NCBI GenBank assembly: GCA_036345935.2
Contig: JADWOT020000005.1
Coordinates: 6,939,960 to 7,003,959, forward strand
Source: Taenia hydatigena
Taxonomy: Eukaryota > Platyhelminthes > Cestoda > Cyclophyllidea > Taeniidae
Reading direction: 5' to 3'
Length of the DNA: 64,000 bases
A program made the position numbers and the translations under genes. The notes beneath the pieces are model-generated. The model saw nothing but the letters and a program-made list of their open reading frames with translations, did not search any database and was not told where the DNA came from. Positions 24,103 through 64,000 of the stretch are shown here, in pieces (within the stretch, counting starts at the first letter, position 1; each line of letters starts with the position of its first letter).

Positions 24103-24243
24103 TGTGGCGTGTCGAGACTCCCTTTTGAAGGTAAAAGAAGGCATAACACTAGGGCAGAATATACACATATTCAATAAACAGATGGAATGGAGCTGCTGGC
24201 ATGGGCAATAGGGCCACCTAGGTCAAAACAAACAAGTATTACA
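24103..24243 (-). repeat. 5' LTR of TRIM copy C
   Basis: 141 bp, TG to CA, direct repeat of 23408-23552. Confidence 0.82.
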
Positions 24244-24481
24244 CCACATTGTGTCCCAGTCCTCTTTTTCTGCTTTGTTAATACCTCTTGAAATTTCATT
24301 CCTTCTCCTGGTAAATTGAAACCAGAAACATGACAAATCCGTACACTCAAATCGCCTTGCTTTCTTACGGGACAATAGCAAATCAATGCTACAGAATAGG
24401 CAGAAGTACTGCCATTTCTCACTTTCCAGATCTGGCACATTTTCGAACCTTGTGTATTCTCCAGGTACCTCCGTCCTCTTT
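24223..24481 (-). CDS. Possible terminal exon of an unidentified gene, end replaced by TRIM
   Basis: Minus-strand frame that reads like a folded, Cys-containing domain: TEVPGEYTRFENVPDLESEK, WQYFCLFCSIDLLLSRKKAR, FECTDLSCFWFQF, then a charged end with EKEDWDTMW. A possible acceptor (GTTGCTAG) is at about 24482. The last host codon, TGG, is part of the TRIM target duplication. Reading then enters the LTR for six codons and stops at 24223. If the element and one duplication are mentally removed, the frame would stop four codons later. Another frame here is also open for 117 codons, so the choice rests on residue composition. I do not recognise the family. Confidence 0.35.
24244..24247. repeat. 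Target site duplication, right (CCAC)
   Basis: CCAC directly outside the 5' end of TRIM copy C, identical to 23404-23407. Confidence 0.75.
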
Positions 24482-24745
24482 CTAGCAACGTATACATTAT
24501 TTCATCTTTTTGAATTCGTATCACCTTTCAACTGTACCAAACGTCTAAAGCTGACAACGGGTTGAAATGTATGCCTTTTTTTTCATTTGCGTAAATCTTG
24601 CAAGTTAGCTCACACCCTGGTGACGATGGGACACGAAAGTGTGTTAAAGGAGGGTAATGATTAGTGAGGTAAAGTTTTTACCTACTAGTTTAGACTATAA
24701 AGCAAGTGAGATTGTGATACTCTTTCGGGGCCCAGGAAGATCTAC

Positions 24746-24874
24746 TTCATCCTTGTATCTTGAGCGAAATTTAGGCAACGAAATAAAACCGGATTTGGAG
24801 GCAGAAGGGAAGAATGACTCCCATAATACCATAAATGATCTGATTTTACCGTAAATCGCATTGTGAAGGGTTTG
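24746..24874 (-). CDS. Possible internal exon of an unidentified gene
   Basis: Minus-strand frame of 43 codons that starts right after a good acceptor (TATCTCTCTCACACAG) and can end at GAA/GTAGAT. The peptide (QTLHNAIYGKIRSFMVLWES, then SLPKFRSRYKDE) looks protein-like, but I cannot name it. Phase does not connect cleanly to 24481, so an extra exon or a different donor would be needed. Confidence 0.25.
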
Positions 24875-25135
24875 CTGTGTGAGAGAGATACCAAAGCGAT
24901 TTCCACAAATGGCAAATCAAAGAACAGTTTCATCACCTCTTCATGTGGGAGGTGGTAATGACATCTCGGAGCTATCACTACCGTAGTTTATAGCATTAAC
25001 ATTAGCTGTATAACATGTAAAAGACCGCTTTGCTCAATTTATATAAAATTTAAGGGATTCGTCACTAGTAGGACACTTAAACTGCTAAATTTTGTTAGTT
25101 TGAAGTGCTGTAGACCTCGAGGCTCAAGTTTGCAC

Positions 25136-25232
25136 CTTTTTTCAAAATTGCAATAAAGTTCCCATACAGGGCAAAACACAGGTTCGGTAGAGTTGCTATG
25201 GTGAAATCATTGACATCACACTTGAAAAATAC
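25136..25232 (-). CDS. Possible internal exon of an unidentified gene
   Basis: Minus-strand frame after an acceptor (CTACCAAG) encoding VFFKCDVNDFTIATLPNLCF and about 12 further residues, ending at donor AAAG/GTGCAA. It may belong to the same gene as 24746-24874 and 24223-24481. The family is not recognised. Confidence 0.25.
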
Positions 25233-25261
25233 CTTGGTAGCATGAAAAAAGACGTTAGCCC

Positions 25262-25470
25262 ATGTACTATTCCTTTCAGCACCGATTATTCCGTGATGGC
25301 CAACGCGGGATTAGGCTAAGTGGAGAGCTATGGACGATGTTCAAGGGAGGAGAGGAGCTACATAATACGCTTATTGTTATATAACTATCGCCACTAACCC
25401 TATTATATACTAAATATATTCTCTGCCAGAGTATTATGCTTGCGATATTCCTTAGGAAAGTCACAGTGTG
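25262..25470 (+). mobile_element. Degenerate TRIM 3' fragment, copy E
   Basis: Plus-oriented fragment resembling the last part of the TRIM internal region (GTGATGGCC followed by CGCGGGA, then a purine run GGGAGGAGAGGAG) followed by LTR-like ATAATACGC. It is much more diverged than the other copies and the LTR end is not clear. Confidence 0.45.
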
Positions 25471-26780
25471 CTTCAATCGTATCGATTTAGCATATTACAG
25501 CAATACGCGCTTGTATAAACACATCTTATGTAAAAGAGCAGCCAGTATAGGCAATTCACGCAAAAATATACACGAATGAAATGAAAGATGGTATGCTCTA
25601 CACACGTCGCCTTTGAAGACTACGAAAGAGGAAGTGCGGAAAGAAAATTTAGAATGGGTTATACCAGACACTTAAAGAAGAAAAAATCATAAAGGTCAAG
25701 TTAACTGTTGGTTGTGACGCAGACAACATCCCTCAGAACTCCAAACGAAAGTTAAAAGGAATATCCTAATCTTACCTAATCATATGCTTTTCGACAAGCA
25801 CATTTTTTCTGTGCGCTATGCCCAGCCCATGCTTGAAATTGCGCTTTCACTAAGCATTATCGTGCATGCAAATAATGGTTTAATTTATGCGAAGATGATA
25901 AAATGAGTTTGCTCCTCAATCATAATAAATCAATGTTTACTAGGATTATTATTTAAACACCATCGTATTTAATACTTTAAGCCATTAGCGAAAAATCTGC
26001 TTGCTTTACCTATCACTGTACCTTTTTTGTTTTTCTTAGTCAATTAAAAGTTTATCTGGAGTTCATTGGTCATTCTCACGAGTGCGGTCTTAATAAAACT
26101 GGCGGTGTAGGTTGGCTTGTCCTCCCGTTGGGAAACGGAGCAAATTACATTTGGATAGTAGATTATTCTCATAAACATCAGGTAAATAAAACATTAAACT
26201 CTAAGTTCCTATTTCCTTGTGATTGAATCTGCAAGGTTTGTGTACGGTTGTGATTACTTCAAACTATTTTTATTTTGCCACGATGGTTTTTACTAACCGG
26301 ATGTCTAAAATTGCAATAAAAATTGCTTCAAATGGCGGATATACATGGATGCATTACTGTGCTGTTAGTATTAAGGCTGTTTTAACCATTACAGACTATA
26401 GTTAAATATTCACTGAAATTATTCCTTAGTTCAAGACGTCAAATGTCATAGTTTTCAAAGCAGTAGGGCGACTTTTACAATAATATCATCGGGTCAAACG
26501 ATTCTAGTTGTTGAATATGACATTTTCTGCCTCGTTCTAGGCTTTTCTCAAATGCATCTGTAGTTTTGGTTGGATCGTTGCATAATTCCGAATTATATGT
26601 TAGGTTAAGAACATATGCTCCCTGTAAAAATGCGTTAACATCAATGTAGCTGACAAGATTTGAGGTAGCTCTTGCAATGAAATGGTTTGTCTTTTGTAAA
26701 TTACCCGCTTCTACTAAAATAACAGAAAATGCACAACTCCCACTCTAACTCTGTCACTTTTGCCGCCTTTTCTGTTAGTC
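25471..26780. other. Upstream region of the Cav1 gene
   Basis: AT-rich, no supportable gene. It should contain the 5' UTR and perhaps a non-coding exon of the channel gene, since an acceptor-like TTTTCTGTTAG lies two bases before the chosen ATG. Confidence 0.5.
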
Positions 26781-63817
<37,037 letters not shown>

Positions 63818-64000
63818 TAAAGAGAAACATTACCAACATGGTGGATGCAAAATTCGTGGATAGGTGAGCTTGAATTACTCTTTAAGAATCAGCAAAGTTT
63901 TTGATTAGAAAACGATCAGGTAACCCAACCGAAAAGCGTTTGAATGTTTGAAATTTTCAGCTTGTACCCTTACGTTGTCACGGTTCTTTTCTCCTAAATG

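Larger units (their letters stand above)
23408..24243 (-). mobile_element. TRIM-type LTR element, copy C (intact)
   Basis: Best preserved copy: 836 bp, minus orientation, bounded by a perfect 4-bp duplication CCAC/CCAC. The 5' LTR (24243-24103) starts TGTAATAC and ends GCCACA. One base later is the primer-site motif TGGTGGCAGCG. The 3' LTR (about 23552-23408) ends GCTACA and is preceded by a purine tract. LTRs are about 141-145 bp, shorter than in copies B and D. The internal region is very close to copy A, including a shared 101-codon open frame (23839-24174 here, 1549-1854 in copy A) that differs at about six residues. There are no gag or pol domains. The element sits at the end of a minus-strand open frame (24223-24481). 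Confidence 0.88.

Overview
This is a eukaryotic, animal-type window of about 40% GC with intron-rich genes. It looks like a parasitic flatworm, most likely a tapeworm. The basis is the gene content, with metazoan TTLL4, GPS2, PYM and Cav1 all present in split form, plus several copies of a short non-coding LTR element of the TRIM kind, a class described from taeniid tapeworms. The species assignment is inference and was not checked against any database.

Layout. 1-9475 is mostly non-coding and holds one full TRIM element (1425-2289, + strand). 9476-15331 (+) is a complete 15-exon tubulin polyglutamylase gene (TTLL4-like). It converges on a minus-strand pair: a GPS2-like corepressor subunit (17240 to 15718, 5 exons) and the exon-junction recycling factor PYM (21172 to 19709, 4 exons). 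A second TRIM (17680-18573) lies between GPS2 and PYM, and a solo LTR (21864-22047) lies upstream of PYM, both on the same strand as those genes. 22.0-26.7 kb holds a decayed gag-like zinc-knuckle fragment, a third TRIM with a perfect 4-bp target duplication (23408-24243), minus-strand candidate exons of an unidentified gene whose 3' end that TRIM hit, and a degenerate TRIM fragment.

26781 to about 63817 (+) is one large L-type (Cav1) voltage-gated calcium channel alpha1 gene. I resolve 40 exons by splice phase: four six-helix domains with an EEEE selectivity filter, a beta-subunit-binding AID, an EF-hand/pre-IQ/IQ region and a short tail. The exons join in frame to about 1,994 codons, but the last exon is uncertain. 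Inside one of its introns, on the same strand, sits a small open frame (46649-46930) with a transmembrane helix and a Crumbs-type cytoplasmic tail, followed by its own AATAAA. It looks like a nested Crumbs/CRB3-like gene.

The genes do not form an operon or a single pathway: tubulin glutamylation, transcriptional corepression, EJC recycling and calcium entry are separate functions. The points of most interest are the nested Crumbs-like gene, the TRIM family and its placement next to genes, the TRIM insertion four codons before a stop, and substitutions at dihydropyridine-contact positions of the channel.
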